Assembly (NCBI GenBank): GCA_003130835.1
Contig: QEXX01000008.1
Span: 1 to 40,391 of the forward strand
Direction of reading: 5' to 3'
Origin: Anaerolineae bacterium
GTDB taxonomy: Bacteria; Chloroflexota; Anaerolineae; Anaerolineales; UBA4823
Length of the DNA stretch: 40,391 nucleotides
The notes beneath the pieces were generated by a model that was not told the DNA's origin, ran no database searches, and was given only the letters and a program-made list of their open reading frames with translations. Numbering within the stretch: the stretch's first letter is position 1; the number at the start of each line of letters is the position of its first letter. A program made the translations under genes and the position numbers. Shown piece after piece: positions 1 to 8,800 of the stretch.

Positions 1-1718
1 CGGTAGACCATGGGTACAGCCAGGGCATCTTGGATCGCAATGCCCTCATATTTTGGGCAGCGACCTTCCCAAGTGGAGTGATTCTCAACCACCATTGGCT
101 TCTGGTTTAGGGCAACTTGACCGGCAAGTCCTTCTCCTAACTCAAGCCGTATTCCGAGCGAAATAGGGAGATTTTTCACAGCCACCAACTTTAAATTATT
201 TTGATGAGGATCATAGAGCAAGATTTCCCCGCTCTCCACGGCTAATAAACGAGTTGTGCGCTCGAGGATTAACTCGAGTACATGGTCTAAATCTTGAATG
301 CCGGTTAAATCTCGGGCGGTTTCTAAAAGAGCGGCCATCTCGTCCGCGCGACGCTGAGTTTCGCGATAGAGACGTGCGTTTTGAAGGATGCCGGCTGCAT
401 TGGCAGCTAACATTTCAAGCCATTCTAAATCTTCAGAGGTGTAGGCTGAAACAGCATAACTTTGGGCGGCGATCATTCCAAGGATTTTATGATGGTGACG
501 GAGAGGCACGGCAAGTAGCGAGCGAACGGATTCCGCAGTTCCGAAATGGATACCGATGGAGGCAATTTCGGCATCTTGGGTTAGATCGCTTACCAGGACG
601 GATTTTCCGTGATCGACAACCCAACCGCTTAACCCTTGATGCAGGGGTAGTCTCTGTTTGGGCGCTCGCCCGCCTCGATCGAAGGCATATTCGACCACGA
701 TGTCAGTGCCCGCTTCATCGACCAGCGAGATGACAAAGGCCTCTGCAGGCATTACCCGTTGTATTGCCTGATGAAGAGTCTGGTAAATGACTTCAAAGTC
801 ATACCCGGCTTCGATTAGTTGCTGGCTGGCTTGGTGCAGGGATGTGCGCCGTTCGATTTCATGGCATGTTTGTCGGTAGAGGTCTTCAGCTTTCGCGCGG
901 GTTTGACGTTCGACTTCGCTGATCTTCTCGATGATTGCCCGATCGGTTAAATCCCGACCAACGCCAACGATTCCATAGATGCGTCCTGAGGTGTCCCTCA
1001 TCGGCGAGAGATGGGTTTGAATCAGATGTTCTCCGGCTTGGTCAAGGTAGCGCCATTCGTAGAGCACGTTTTCGCCTTTCAGTGCACGCTGATTGGCTTC
1101 TTCATGAACTTTTGCGGCATTATCTCCAAGAATGTCTCGGGCGGTCTTACCAAGAAATTGCTCTTTGCTTAGTCCATACTTTTCAAGCCACTGTCCATAA
1201 ACGCCAACATGGCGGCCTTCCGTATCTAACATGAAGACAATATCGGCCATTGAATTTACAAGAGAGTAAAAGCGATCCGTTTCGTTGTGGAAAGCGTTTT
1301 CGGCTTGTACGCGATCGCTGATATTGTGGTGGGTGAGGATTAATGGTGCATCTTTGCCGGTAAGGCTGACCGCCCGCATGCGAAACCATAGCTCTGCTTG
1401 AGGCGTGCGACATGGATATTCGACAATAAATTCTGAACGTTTCCCGGAGATTACGGCGCTTAAGCCTTTTAGTACATCACCTGCCAGAGAGTCGCCGGCT
1501 TCGCTTGCTTTACGACAGACTTCCAGATAGTTCATTCCCACACCGAGGTAAGTGCGGGCGTCCGCATTGTTTTGTTTTGCGAAATCCTGCCAGGCTTGGT
1601 TAACCCATAAAATCGCTCCGCTCCGATCGATCAGAATCACTTCATCCAATAAAAAATCCATAACTGACCAGAGCAACTTGCTTTCTGCTGGGCGATTCAA
1701 TTTCTCTTTGTCTTTCAT
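1..1718 (-). CDS. PAS/GAF multi-sensor protein, probable histidine kinase (C-terminus outside window)
   Basis: Continuous reading frame from an ATG at 1718 to the window edge, about 572 codons with no stop. Order seen: a PAS-like segment (about residues 18-130, with LDEVILIDRSGAILWVNQAW), a second PAS domain (about 150-265, with SMADIVFMLDTEGRHVGVYG and a PAC-like end GIVGVGRDLTDR), a coiled-coil linker, a GAF domain (about 310-460) and the start of another GAF domain (about 475 on, LEIGEGLAGQVALNQ-like region) that runs off the edge. The start lies one base after the TGA of the receiver gene at 1720-2124, so the two are probably co-transcribed and co-translated. PAS and GAF domains bind small ligands or sense redox and usually feed a kinase or a GGDEF domain; the output domain is not visible, so 'kinase' is an inference. 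No membrane segment is seen, suggesting a cytosolic sensor. Confidence 0.85.
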   Translation of the reverse strand, partial: MKDKEKLNRPAESKLLWSVMDFLLDEVILIDRSGAILWVNQAWQDFAKQNNADARTYLGVGMNYLEVCRKASEAGDSLAGDVLKGLSAVISGKRSEFIVEYPCRTPQAELWFRMRAVSLTGKDAPLILTHHNISDRVQAENAFHNETDRFYSLVNSMADIVFMLDTEGRHVGVYGQWLEKYGLSKEQFLGKTARDILGDNAAKVHEEANQRALKGENVLYEWRYLDQAGEHLIQTHLSPMRDTSGRIYGIVGVGRDLTDRAIIEKISEVERQTRAKAEDLYRQTCHEIERRTSLHQASQQLIEAGYDFEVIYQTLHQAIQRVMPAEAFVISLVDEAGTDIVVEYAFDRGGRAPKQRLPLHQGLSGWVVDHGKSVLVSDLTQDAEIASIGIHFGTAESVRSLLAVPLRHHHKILGMIAAQSYAVSAYTSEDLEWLEMLAANAAGILQNARLYRETQRRADEMAALLETARDLTGIQDLDHVLELILERTTRLLAVESGEILLYDPHQNNLKLVAVKNLPISLGIRLELGEGLAGQVALNQKPMVVENHSTWEGRCPKYEGIAIQDALAVPMVY

Positions 1719-1719
1719 T

Positions 1720-2124
1720 TCAAACAGCCTCACAGATTAAGCGCGCTAACGTCAATGGTAAGTCGGTATCCATCGTGTTTTTTGAGAAAAAGCCATTAGC
1801 CCCCGCTAATTTCGCTTGTTGCTGATAAGCCTCTCCCTCTATCATGGACATCAGATAGATTTGCGTATGCGGACAAATTTCCCTTACCCGTTGTGTGACC
1901 TGAAATCCATCGATGTCTGGCATTTTCAAATCGATTAACATCAAATCGACACAGTTTTTCTGACAGATGCGGATAGCTTCCAAACCATTTTCTGCCTCAA
2001 GGATGAGAATTTGAGGGAAGAGATTACCAATCCAGAGCGCTAAGGTATTCCTAAGAGCGGCATGATCATCGGCAATCAAGAGTTGATAGGGGATGGGATG
2101 ATTTTCAAACGGGTTCGTTTTCAT
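1720..2124 (-). CDS. Single-domain response regulator (receiver only)
   Basis: A 134-residue protein consisting of one CheY-like receiver. Acidic pair D19-D20, phospho-acceptor D65 in LIDLKMPDIDG, switch residue S93 and K115 (FFSKN) are all present with canonical spacing. There is no DNA-binding or enzymatic output domain. The LLIADDHAALR start resembles the NarL receiver subfamily. It sits directly upstream of the PAS/GAF sensor gene (1-base gap), so it is likely its partner in a phosphorelay. About 170 bases without a gene separate it from the NarL-type gene at 2297; I see no convincing terminator there. Family assignment is firm; the target is unknown. Confidence 0.9.
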   Translation of the reverse strand: MKTNPFENHPIPYQLLIADDHAALRNTLALWIGNLFPQILILEAENGLEAIRICQKNCVDLMLIDLKMPDIDGFQVTQRVREICPHTQIYLMSMIEGEAYQQQAKLAGANGFFSKNTMDTDLPLTLARLICEAV

Positions 2125-2296
2125 GATGCACCTTCTGAAGGTAAAGAAAGACGCAAAAATGTTAACTCTCTTTGAAGCGTTCTCGAAGACTACATCTATT
2201 TTGGCAGAATTGATGAGAAAAGGGTATCGGGGATGTTTGGCAATTGTTGTCAGGGAAGTCTGACTGCTTTCGATAAAATTTTTTACCCTGATTGGC

Positions 2297-2953
2297 CTAC
2301 TGATCGCTCAATGAAGTTAATCCATGTCGGATGGCAAACTTGACCAAGCTTGGCAAATCGGGTATGTCTAACTTTTCCATGATGCGGCTACGGTAAGTTT
2401 CAACTGTCTTTACAGAAAGATAGAGGCTTTTGGCAATTTCGTTGCTACTTTTGCCTTGAACCACAAGCTGAAGAACTTGCCGTTCCCGCTCGCTCAATTT
2501 TTCTAATGGGTCGGGTTGGTGTACTTGATCTTGGAGGTTTAGATAGTCTTCTAAAACCCTTTCGGTAATCTTTTGACTGAGATAGCGATGTCCTTCGGCA
2601 ACAGAGCGAACAGCTTGGATCACCTCTTCGCCAGCCGCTTCCTTGAGAAGGTAACCTTTTGCGCCAGCTTTCAAGGCGCGCAGGATATGTTCTCGGTGGT
2701 CATGCATGGACAGGATAATGATACGCAGCGAGCTATCTCGAGCGAGAATTTGAACAGTCGCCTCAAGGCCATTGATATCCGGCATGGCGATATCCATCAA
2801 GATAACGTCAGGCCTTAAGCTCAAGCATTCTCGCAGAGCTGTTTGGCCATCCCCGGCTGTGCCGATCACGCGGATATCGGGTTCTGATTCGAGCAGGGCT
2901 TTCAACCCATCTCGCACAACCGCGTGGTCATCGGCTAAAAACACCCTGATCAT
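2297..2953 (-). CDS. NarL/FixJ-family response regulator
   Basis: A 218-residue transcription factor: receiver domain (residues 1-120, acidic pair D8-D9, phospho-acceptor D54 in LMDIAMPDINGLE, K near 104) followed by a LuxR-type helix-turn-helix (about 150-215, LSERERQVLQLVVQGKSSNE and the recognition helix KTVETYRSRIMEKL). Start chosen at 2953 rather than the longer 2971 because 2953 forms a classic ATGA overlap with the stop of the upstream kinase and has GGAGG about 9 bases upstream. Together with that HisKA_3 kinase it forms a standard NarX/NarL or DegS/DegU-like pair. Regulon not deducible from the sequence. Confidence 0.93.
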   Translation of the reverse strand: MIRVFLADDHAVVRDGLKALLESEPDIRVIGTAGDGQTALRECLSLRPDVILMDIAMPDINGLEATVQILARDSSLRIIILSMHDHREHILRALKAGAKGYLLKEAAGEEVIQAVRSVAEGHRYLSQKITERVLEDYLNLQDQVHQPDPLEKLSERERQVLQLVVQGKSSNEIAKSLYLSVKTVETYRSRIMEKLDIPDLPSLVKFAIRHGLTSLSDQ

Positions 2954-3978
2954 GCTGATTGCTCCTCCCAAGTGGCAATCACACGGGTGCCTTTCCCTTG
3001 CTCGCTCTCAATTGAAAGCTGACCTCCAACTGCCAGCATCCGTTCGCGCATGATCTTAACCCCCCATGTCGGATACTCCCGTCGCTTAAGGACGATTTCG
3101 GGGTCAAACCCGATGCCGTCATCCTCGATTGTTAAGATAACACCCTTCGGGTTTTGGTGAAAAGTCAGATGGACTTGATTCGCTTGTGCATGGCGCATGG
3201 CATTATCCAGCGCACTTTGGGCGACTCGATAAAAAGCCATTTCAACCGTTGAGGGCAATTTCTGGTCTAAATCATCACAAGAAACCGTGATGGGATGCTC
3301 AAATCGTTTTTGAAATCGCTCTCCAAGCCATCTTAAAGCTTCACTTAAACCAAAATCGTCTAAGATCGGGGGATGAAGTTCAGCGATCACATCTCGGATC
3401 TGGGACGTTGCCTCGGCGATCAAGGCTTGGATTTCGTTTAGGCGCTCAAAGATTGCCTGATTGGAGTCTTGGGGAAGCAACCTTTCAAGGATTTTTAGAT
3501 TGAGATTCATCGCCGTTAAAGTTTGTCCAACGCGATCGTGCAGCTCATCTGCTAAGCGGCGTCGCTCAACCTCTTCAATCGAACTGCACCGCTGCGCTAG
3601 TTCGCGCATCTCTCGGTAAGCGGCTTCTAGTTGGTCAACAGTCCTTTTGAGTTGCTGTTGCTCGATGTCTAGGCGATGATGGATGCGCAGCAATTGCTTG
3701 TGTTCGGACGATAGGGCAAGGTAGAGTAAAATGGTGGTGATGACCACAAATCCCCAGCCCTTGTAGGTTTGAGCTTGCTGGTAAACTTCCAACGACGGAA
3801 TAATGATGGCTAGCAGACGATCGGAGAAAAAGATGTAAATAGCCGCAATTAAGAAATAGAGCAAAGATATTCTGAGCGGCATTGACTTTAGCCGTTGCTG
3901 TCCTAGGGAAGGCAGAGAAGGATCCATCATTTTACCACCCATCCGAAAGAAAATATCGGATTGAAACCTATATTTCAT
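2950..3978 (-). CDS. NarX/DegS-type sensor histidine kinase (HisKA_3)
   Basis: A 342-residue membrane kinase. Two hydrophobic segments near the N-terminus (about residues 35-60 and 73-90) enclose only a short outside loop, so the signal is probably sensed in or near the membrane. A coiled coil (about 95-140) leads to the HisKA_3 dimerisation domain with the phospho-acceptor in ADELHDRVGQTL (H147), and a HATPase domain with N-box DNAMRHAQANQ and G-box DDGIGFDP. Overlaps the NarL-type regulator by four bases (ATGA), so the pair is translationally coupled. Start could also be a Met at residue 13 or 17; the N-terminus before the first membrane segment is not conserved enough to decide. Confidence 0.92.
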   Translation of the reverse strand: MKYRFQSDIFFRMGGKMMDPSLPSLGQQRLKSMPLRISLLYFLIAAIYIFFSDRLLAIIIPSLEVYQQAQTYKGWGFVVITTILLYLALSSEHKQLLRIHHRLDIEQQQLKRTVDQLEAAYREMRELAQRCSSIEEVERRRLADELHDRVGQTLTAMNLNLKILERLLPQDSNQAIFERLNEIQALIAEATSQIRDVIAELHPPILDDFGLSEALRWLGERFQKRFEHPITVSCDDLDQKLPSTVEMAFYRVAQSALDNAMRHAQANQVHLTFHQNPKGVILTIEDDGIGFDPEIVLKRREYPTWGVKIMRERMLAVGGQLSIESEQGKGTRVIATWEEQSA

Positions 3979-4153
3979 TATACCCCAGACGGTTTTCCCT
4001 ATTCATTGAAAATCATCCATGTGTGTTGCAAGTCTGGTTTTTTTCTGCCGATGAGAGAGCGCTTGCTAGTTGAACTCAAACGCGACAATAGATAACCAGT
4101 CGATCAAGGTTTCCTGCATCTTTTCGATGGGGGTATCAGGTATAATGGGAAAT

Positions 4154-5083
4154 ATGAGTGAAACAAAATCCATAAAGGGCATTCTTGCTGCCAGCATTAC
4201 GCCATTGCTTGAAAGCGGCGATCTCGATGATGAAGGACTTGGAGTTTATCTTCGCTTTTTAGCCAAACAAGGTTGCCATGGGGCGTTGTTGTTAGGGACG
4301 ACTGGCGAGGGGCCGTCTTTTTCCCGTGAGGAACGAGAGCGAATTTTACGAGCTGCTCTCGTTGTTCGCCAAGAAGAGCCGGACTTTTTCCTCCTTGCCG
4401 GCACAGGTACACCGAGCTTGGAAGAGACGATACAACTGACCAAAACCGCCTGTTCTTTAGGGTATGATGGCGTCGTTGTGTTGCCTCCTTATTACTTCCG
4501 AAATGCTGGAGAAATGGGACTCTTCGCTTGGTTTGAGCAGGTTATTCAGCGTGCTGTCCCCAAGGATGCTAAGTTGTTACTTTATCACATTCCACCGATG
4601 AGTGGCGTTTCGCTCTCTCTTTCTTTTTTGGAAAAACTAAAGGACAAGTTTCCCGATACCTTTTATGGGTTGAAGGATTCATCTGGAGATGAAGCCTTTT
4701 GCCGGCAATTAGGTGAGCACTTTGGCAGGGATTTAGCTGTCTTTAATGGCAAGGATAACCTTTTGCCGCTTGCCTTGAGACATAACGCAGCAGGTTGTAT
4801 TACGGCAGGGGCAAATCTCTTCCCATACCTCCTGCGAGACACCTGGGAGGCTTACTGGCAGGGTGACGAACAAAGGTTCAGCCGTCTGAGCGATATCCTT
4901 CAGCAAGCGCGCCCCGTCATTGATCAATTTCCGCCAGCTAGTGCCTTGATCAAAGGATTGCTGCCGCGCCTAACGAAGTTCCCTCGTTGGCAAACCCGCT
5001 TGCCTTTGTTACCGATGGGGGAAGAAATCCTCGATCAAACCTATCATCTTCTCATCGAAGCTTGTGGCAACCCCTACATCTAA
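4154..5083 (+). CDS. DapA/NanA-superfamily aldolase (class I, Schiff-base)
   Basis: A 309-residue TIM-barrel lyase of the dihydrodipicolinate synthase / N-acetylneuraminate lyase superfamily. Seen: GTTGEG near residue 48, the catalytic tyrosine in LYHIPPMSG (Y144) and the Schiff-base lysine in YGLKDSSG (K174). The arginine that true dihydrodipicolinate synthases carry after the Tyr (YNVPSRTG) is a Met here, and the motif is closer to the YNIPALSG pattern of N-acetylneuraminate lyase. A role as a 2-keto acid (sialate or ketodeoxy-sugar) aldolase is therefore more likely than lysine biosynthesis; the substrate is not resolved. Start: the frame is open from 4070, but the family begins at about 4154 (alternative ATG 4145). 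TATAAT at 4141-4146 would place transcription start at about 4153, suggesting a leaderless mRNA. Confidence 0.88.
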   Translation: MSETKSIKGILAASITPLLESGDLDDEGLGVYLRFLAKQGCHGALLLGTTGEGPSFSREERERILRAALVVRQEEPDFFLLAGTGTPSLEETIQLTKTACSLGYDGVVVLPPYYFRNAGEMGLFAWFEQVIQRAVPKDAKLLLYHIPPMSGVSLSLSFLEKLKDKFPDTFYGLKDSSGDEAFCRQLGEHFGRDLAVFNGKDNLLPLALRHNAAGCITAGANLFPYLLRDTWEAYWQGDEQRFSRLSDILQQARPVIDQFPPASALIKGLLPRLTKFPRWQTRLPLLPMGEEILDQTYHLLIEACGNPYI

Positions 5084-7547
5084 TCCGTCTGTTCAGATCC
5101 GCGTGCTTCTAACCAGCTTGGTGTTTCTTGGATTGTTCATCCTAACGCTGGTTTTCTTGATCATTGCATATCCCTTTGTTCTAGCGCCGCCCCCTACTGT
5201 GACCCCGACTCTCACCTTAACGCCGACGATTACCCCCACGGTCACCCAAACACCGACCATTACACTCACGCCGACCCGCACTCTGACACCTAGGCCAACC
5301 CTGACTCCTTCGATTACCTCAACCCCCAGCCGCACTCCAATTCCTAGTGAGACACCCACCCCACCAGGACCGCCAACCCTCACGCCTGCAGTGCCTTTTG
5401 GGGGCCAATCCAATTACGCCCTAACAGATTGGAGTGAAGAATTAGCCGCAACTTTAGTCGAATTAATTCAGGATTACCCAAACACGCTCTCCCCGAGCGC
5501 GCGCGGCGTAAACGACAGCAACTATTATCAGGCGTTTACGTATGCGATCTTTGCCCAAAATGAAGCCTTGCTGCGCTTTCCAGATAGTCGGTTTGCTGCC
5601 CAATGGCGCTGGCAACAAGCCCTCAATTATGCTCGCTTGGGAGATGAAAAAGCGGGGCAAGCGTTTGCCTCTCTGATCGAAGTTGGTCTGAATAGCCAGC
5701 AAACTACCATCGCTGAATTGCCAAAGTGGCTAAGACAATTCCCGTTTCCAATGAAGGTTACCCTCACGCCCCTGCAGCCGCCGGCGGATTTGTTCACTGC
5801 CTATCTCTTGGAATTGAGCGGCCGCGGCAGCGCTTTCTTCCTCATTGCTGAAACCTCAGCCGCCTTTAGGGTTTACCCTCTGATGGTTGGTTTCGATTTC
5901 TCGGCGCAAAAGCCTGCTTTGGCTATCGCTACTGCCATACCCAGCATGGAACCCCCTCTGTATCAGGTATTCCGCGCCGATCTTAATTCAGATGGAGTTG
6001 GGGAAGTTGTTATCTATCGCACCAACCCCCAAGCCGTGAACTGGTTAGCACTGCCGATGGTTTTTGACCTTTCTACTTTACCTCCTCAGACATTAGGCTT
6101 TGATCCCGTTCGCTCTCCTTTCCAAATTGGAATGAGCTACCTCAATCTGTGGAAGGTGCAAACGGATGTAGATGGAAGAAAGATGCTTTCCTTCTCAACC
6201 CGCCTGTTTCCTACCTGTCCGCTTGATCTGCAACGAGATTACGTGTGGGATGGAAGCGCCTTTCAGCCTTTCACGACTACGGTTAAGGTCTATCCTTATG
6301 CGGATACGCTGAGTTACTGTGGTTTTTTGGTTGAACACGCCGCAAATGTTTGGGGGAGAGAAGTCGCGATCCAATTGATCGATGCCCTCCTGCCAATCTG
6401 GCCGCCCAAGGCAAATCCCGAAGGCAAACCATATCCACCGGATGCCAAAGATGAATGGCGTTTCCGTAAAGCTGTTTACCTGGCTGAGCTGGGCGAATTT
6501 GAAGCCGCTCAAGGAGCTTTAGAAGAGCTCATCCATGCCCCGGCGATTACCTCAAGCCGATGGTTGAGCGCAGCGCAGACCTTTCTGGACATTTATCGTA
6601 CGCCAGAAGATCTCTATCGCGCTTGTCTGACCACAGTGTACTGTCGAGCAGATCAGGTCTTATCCAATCAATTGCAAAATCAACAAACCCAACAGGTTGC
6701 TGATATCCTCAGCTTCATGAACCGTATCGGTGTCATTCGGCGCTCAACCGGATATTTCGATTTCGATGGCGATGGTAGGAAAGAGTTCTGGTTTGCCCTT
6801 CAACATCGAACAGGTGAGAAATTGGAAGTCTGGGCATTGTTCCCACGCGGTGATCGATTTGATGCCGTACAACTCCAGCAGATAGAGAACACAAGCCCTA
6901 CGTTCAGCTACTATGATCCACTCGCCATCCCGCCAGTCGTCTTGCTCAATCAACAGCAGGCTTTCCGTGTTTTGCGCTCTCCGAGCGATCGGAAACCGTA
7001 TATCGAAGCGGTTGAGCTTCCTCGTTATTTTCCTGATAGATTCAAAGATGCTGTAGGGAAGTTCGAAACAGAGCTTTTCCAAGGCGTTGCCCCAGAGCAG
7101 ATTTATCGTAATTTGCTAGACCTGCAGAAAACACCCAGCTTGCTTTGTCGGGCAACTTGGAGTTGTGATCGGTATTATTATCTATTGGGTTTAGCGGCTG
7201 AGTTGAGCGGTGATCAAAACGCAGCCATAGCGGCTTATTATCGCCTATGGATGGACTATCGTAAGTCGCCCTTTACCACCATGGCGCGCTTGAAATTGCG
7301 TTCTCTCAGCACACCGACTTTTACACCCACCCCAACCTTTACGCAGACGCCCACTTGGACGCCTTCACCGACCTTGACGCCTATCGTTCCCACCGTACCA
7401 GTCCCGACCGGCGCTACTCCGACCACGGGGCCGTTGACCCCCACTAGTGCACCCTTGCCGACCTTGCCGTCCGGGACGCCAAATCCCTATTATCCCCCTG
7501 AACAACCTACGGCTGCAACTTTTACTCCACCCTATCCTCAACCTTGA
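5064..7547 (+). CDS. Membrane-anchored Thr/Pro-rich protein with helical-repeat and FG-GAP-like segments
   Basis: 827 residues from a GTG start overlapping the end of the aldolase gene by 20 bases. One N-terminal membrane segment (about residues 15-38), then a Thr/Pro-rich spacer built of TPTLTPT-like units (about 42-115), a large extracytoplasmic body, and a second Thr/Pro-rich tail (from about residue 750 to the end, finishing PPYPQP). The body has alpha-helical, TPR-like stretches (for example around residues 160-215 and 440-520) and two short Asp-rich loops of the FG-GAP/EF-hand kind: ADLNSDGVGEVVIY near 305 and FDFDGDGRKEFWF near 568. No enzyme motif recognised. Proteins of this architecture are common in Anaerolineae and are probably cell-surface or envelope proteins; the Thr/Pro spacers could be glycosylated. 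Function unknown. Confidence 0.85.
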   Translation: MATPTSNPSVQIRVLLTSLVFLGLFILTLVFLIIAYPFVLAPPPTVTPTLTLTPTITPTVTQTPTITLTPTRTLTPRPTLTPSITSTPSRTPIPSETPTPPGPPTLTPAVPFGGQSNYALTDWSEELAATLVELIQDYPNTLSPSARGVNDSNYYQAFTYAIFAQNEALLRFPDSRFAAQWRWQQALNYARLGDEKAGQAFASLIEVGLNSQQTTIAELPKWLRQFPFPMKVTLTPLQPPADLFTAYLLELSGRGSAFFLIAETSAAFRVYPLMVGFDFSAQKPALAIATAIPSMEPPLYQVFRADLNSDGVGEVVIYRTNPQAVNWLALPMVFDLSTLPPQTLGFDPVRSPFQIGMSYLNLWKVQTDVDGRKMLSFSTRLFPTCPLDLQRDYVWDGSAFQPFTTTVKVYPYADTLSYCGFLVEHAANVWGREVAIQLIDALLPIWPPKANPEGKPYPPDAKDEWRFRKAVYLAELGEFEAAQGALEELIHAPAITSSRWLSAAQTFLDIYRTPEDLYRACLTTVYCRADQVLSNQLQNQQTQQVADILSFMNRIGVIRRSTGYFDFDGDGRKEFWFALQHRTGEKLEVWALFPRGDRFDAVQLQQIENTSPTFSYYDPLAIPPVVLLNQQQAFRVLRSPSDRKPYIEAVELPRYFPDRFKDAVGKFETELFQGVAPEQIYRNLLDLQKTPSLLCRATWSCDRYYYLLGLAAELSGDQNAAIAAYYRLWMDYRKSPFTTMARLKLRSLSTPTFTPTPTFTQTPTWTPSPTLTPIVPTVPVPTGATPTTGPLTPTSAPLPTLPSGTPNPYYPPEQPTAATFTPPYPQP

Positions 7548-7832
7548 TGGGTCTATCCTAGCGATTGATTTTATTTGCAGCTTGATTTGCCATTAAGCGA
7601 ATTATACCGGTTGAGCTACCCGTCTTGTCCAAACTTTGCGCTTTCGGTTTAGGGCGAGTCGCTTTATTCCTTCGTAGGGTTGATTGAATGCTTGGTTGAG
7701 TCGTTAAGGTTCTGGTTATTGGATTGTCCAAATTTGAGAGTGTCAAAGTTTAGAAACTAGTCTTTTCCGGTTTCTGTTATTCGTTCCCGCTTCTGCCGTT
7801 AATCCTTTATAATTGAAATGGGAGAACGAGAG
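7548..7832. other. Intergenic region, no gene recognised
   Basis: 285 bases between the Thr/Pro-rich protein and the coiled-coil gene. A TATAAT at 7808-7813 is a plausible -10 element for the downstream gene, but I see no matching -35 box at the proper distance. A 62-codon minus-strand frame exists but has no family resemblance and no good ribosome binding site. No strong hairpin with a T-tract was found. Confidence 0.5.
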
Positions 7833-8618
7833 ATGACTTTCGATGTGCAAGAATATCGTCAGTTTGTTGAGTTGCTCTACAAGCACCCGGAATGGCGAGC
7901 TGAGGTACGCCAACTGGTGCTAAGTGAGGAAGTTCTCAACCTGCCTCGCATTGTGCAAGAGCTGGCTGAAGTGCAGAAGCGCACCGAGCAGCGGGTGGAA
8001 GAGCTGGCAGAGGCGCAGAAGCGCACTGAGCAGCGGGTGGAAGAGCTGGCTGAAGCGCAGAAGCGCACCGAGCAGCGGGTGGAAGAGCTGGCTGAAGCGC
8101 AGAAGCGCACCGAGCAGCGGGTGGAAGAGCTGGCTGAAGCGCAGAAGCGCACTGAGCAGCGGGTGGAAGAGCTGGCTGAAGCGCAGAAGCGCACTGCATC
8201 TCAACTGGCGCGCTTGGAAAACCGCATTGGTGTCAGCACTGAACAAGAAGCTGCTGATACGCTAGGCTATGTGCTTCGCCAGAAGGGCTATCAAATCCTG
8301 GAAGGGCCCTTCAACTTACCCCTAAATGGGGAGATTGATGTGGTTTATAAGATTGCTGATCAGGAAGGGAAGCTGTTGACAGCGGTATTAGAAGCAAAGG
8401 TGCGTTTAAGCCGCAGTGGTGTTGAAGATTGGGCACAACGAATGCGTTCGGTGGATTTTCGCCGCAAGATCGAAGAGGCGGGCTTCGCAGGCCCTTACTT
8501 GGTCTATGCGTATGGGATGCGAGCGGATCCAAGTGCCTATGAAGCAGTCAACCGCTTCGGAATTGGACTCATTACCGACCGAGGGGAGCAAATTGAGCCA
8601 CAAGGTACGCTTCCTTAA
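7833..8618 (+). CDS. Coiled-coil repeat protein with PD-(D/E)XK-like C-terminal domain
   Basis: 261 residues from the ATG at 7833, chosen over 7818 because GGGAGAACGAG lies just upstream. The N-terminal ~40 residues are followed by a coiled coil made of near-identical 14-residue units ([14 protein letters not shown], about five full copies plus a partial one). The C-terminal ~125 residues carry [11 protein letters not shown], then [10 protein letters not shown] and [10 protein letters not shown], the E...(I)D...ExK arrangement of a PD-(D/E)XK nuclease fold. The overall design matches a family often annotated as DUF3782 or 'chordopoxvirus fusion protein', abundant in Chloroflexota and cyanobacteria. 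Nuclease activity is inference; the fold may be only structural. The repeat copy number is likely to vary between strains because the DNA repeats are almost exact. Confidence 0.85.
   Translation: MTFDVQEYRQFVELLYKHPEWRAEVRQLVLSEEVLNLPRIVQELAEVQKRTEQRVEELAEAQKRTEQRVEELAEAQKRTEQRVEELAEAQKRTEQRVEELAEAQKRTEQRVEELAEAQKRTASQLARLENRIGVSTEQEAADTLGYVLRQKGYQILEGPFNLPLNGEIDVVYKIADQEGKLLTAVLEAKVRLSRSGVEDWAQRMRSVDFRRKIEEAGFAGPYLVYAYGMRADPSAYEAVNRFGIGLITDRGEQIEPQGTLP
7959..8196 (+). repeat. 42-bp in-frame tandem repeat, five full copies plus a partial sixth
   Basis: Units begin at 7959, 8001, 8043, 8085 and 8127, each 42 bp (GAGCTGGCTGAAGCGCAGAA... pattern), with a partial unit from 8169. Differences between copies are single silent or conservative changes (GCTGAAGTG/GCAGAGGCG/GCTGAAGCG; ACC/ACT). 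Because 42 is divisible by three, several other frames through the array are also open and give spurious ORFs on both strands. Confidence 0.95.
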
Positions 8619-8680
8619 AGTGGTTAGCTTTAACCATAAGCTCTGAATGAGCGATCTTTTATCACCGAGTACAGCAATTA

Positions 8681-8799
8681 TGAGTCCACTGCAAAAAGGG
8701 TATGGGACCACAAAGACACAAAGCCACGAAGTTTTCATTATAGTATTGTCTGAGCGCCTTTGTGTCTTCGTGGTGAACAGGCTTTTTTCAGTATAGTCA
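8681..8799 (+). mobile_element. 119-bp MITE-like element, copy A
   Basis: Ends are imperfect inverted repeats: TGAGTCCACTGCAAAAAGG at the left and, on the other strand, TGACTATACTGAAAAAAGC from the right. Inside is a near-perfect hairpin, 8707-8725 against 8756-8774 (17 of 19 positions pair) with a 30-base loop. It is flanked by a direct ATTA on each side (8677-8680 and 8800-8803), which fits a 4-bp target duplication. A second copy in inverted orientation lies at 34304-34430 and differs mainly by one extra 8-bp unit. No coding capacity, so it would depend on a transposase elsewhere. Lying between converging genes, its hairpin may also help end transcription. Confidence 0.8.
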
Positions 8800-8800
8800 A

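Noticed and set aside
5093-5413. Minus-strand ORF rich in Val and Gly, and a similar one at 7256-7444
   Set aside because: They are antisense images of the Thr/Pro-rich spacers.
7600-7640. Reverse strand reads GGTAGCTCAACCGGT, like a tRNA D-arm
   Set aside because: No acceptor stem, anticodon arm or T-arm (no GTTC-like T-loop) can be found at the right distances.
7877-8265. Several long ORFs on both strands across the coiled-coil gene
   Set aside because: They are produced by the 42-bp repeat, whose length keeps every frame open; translations are low-complexity and the + frame from 7833 has the ribosome site and the conserved C-terminal domain.
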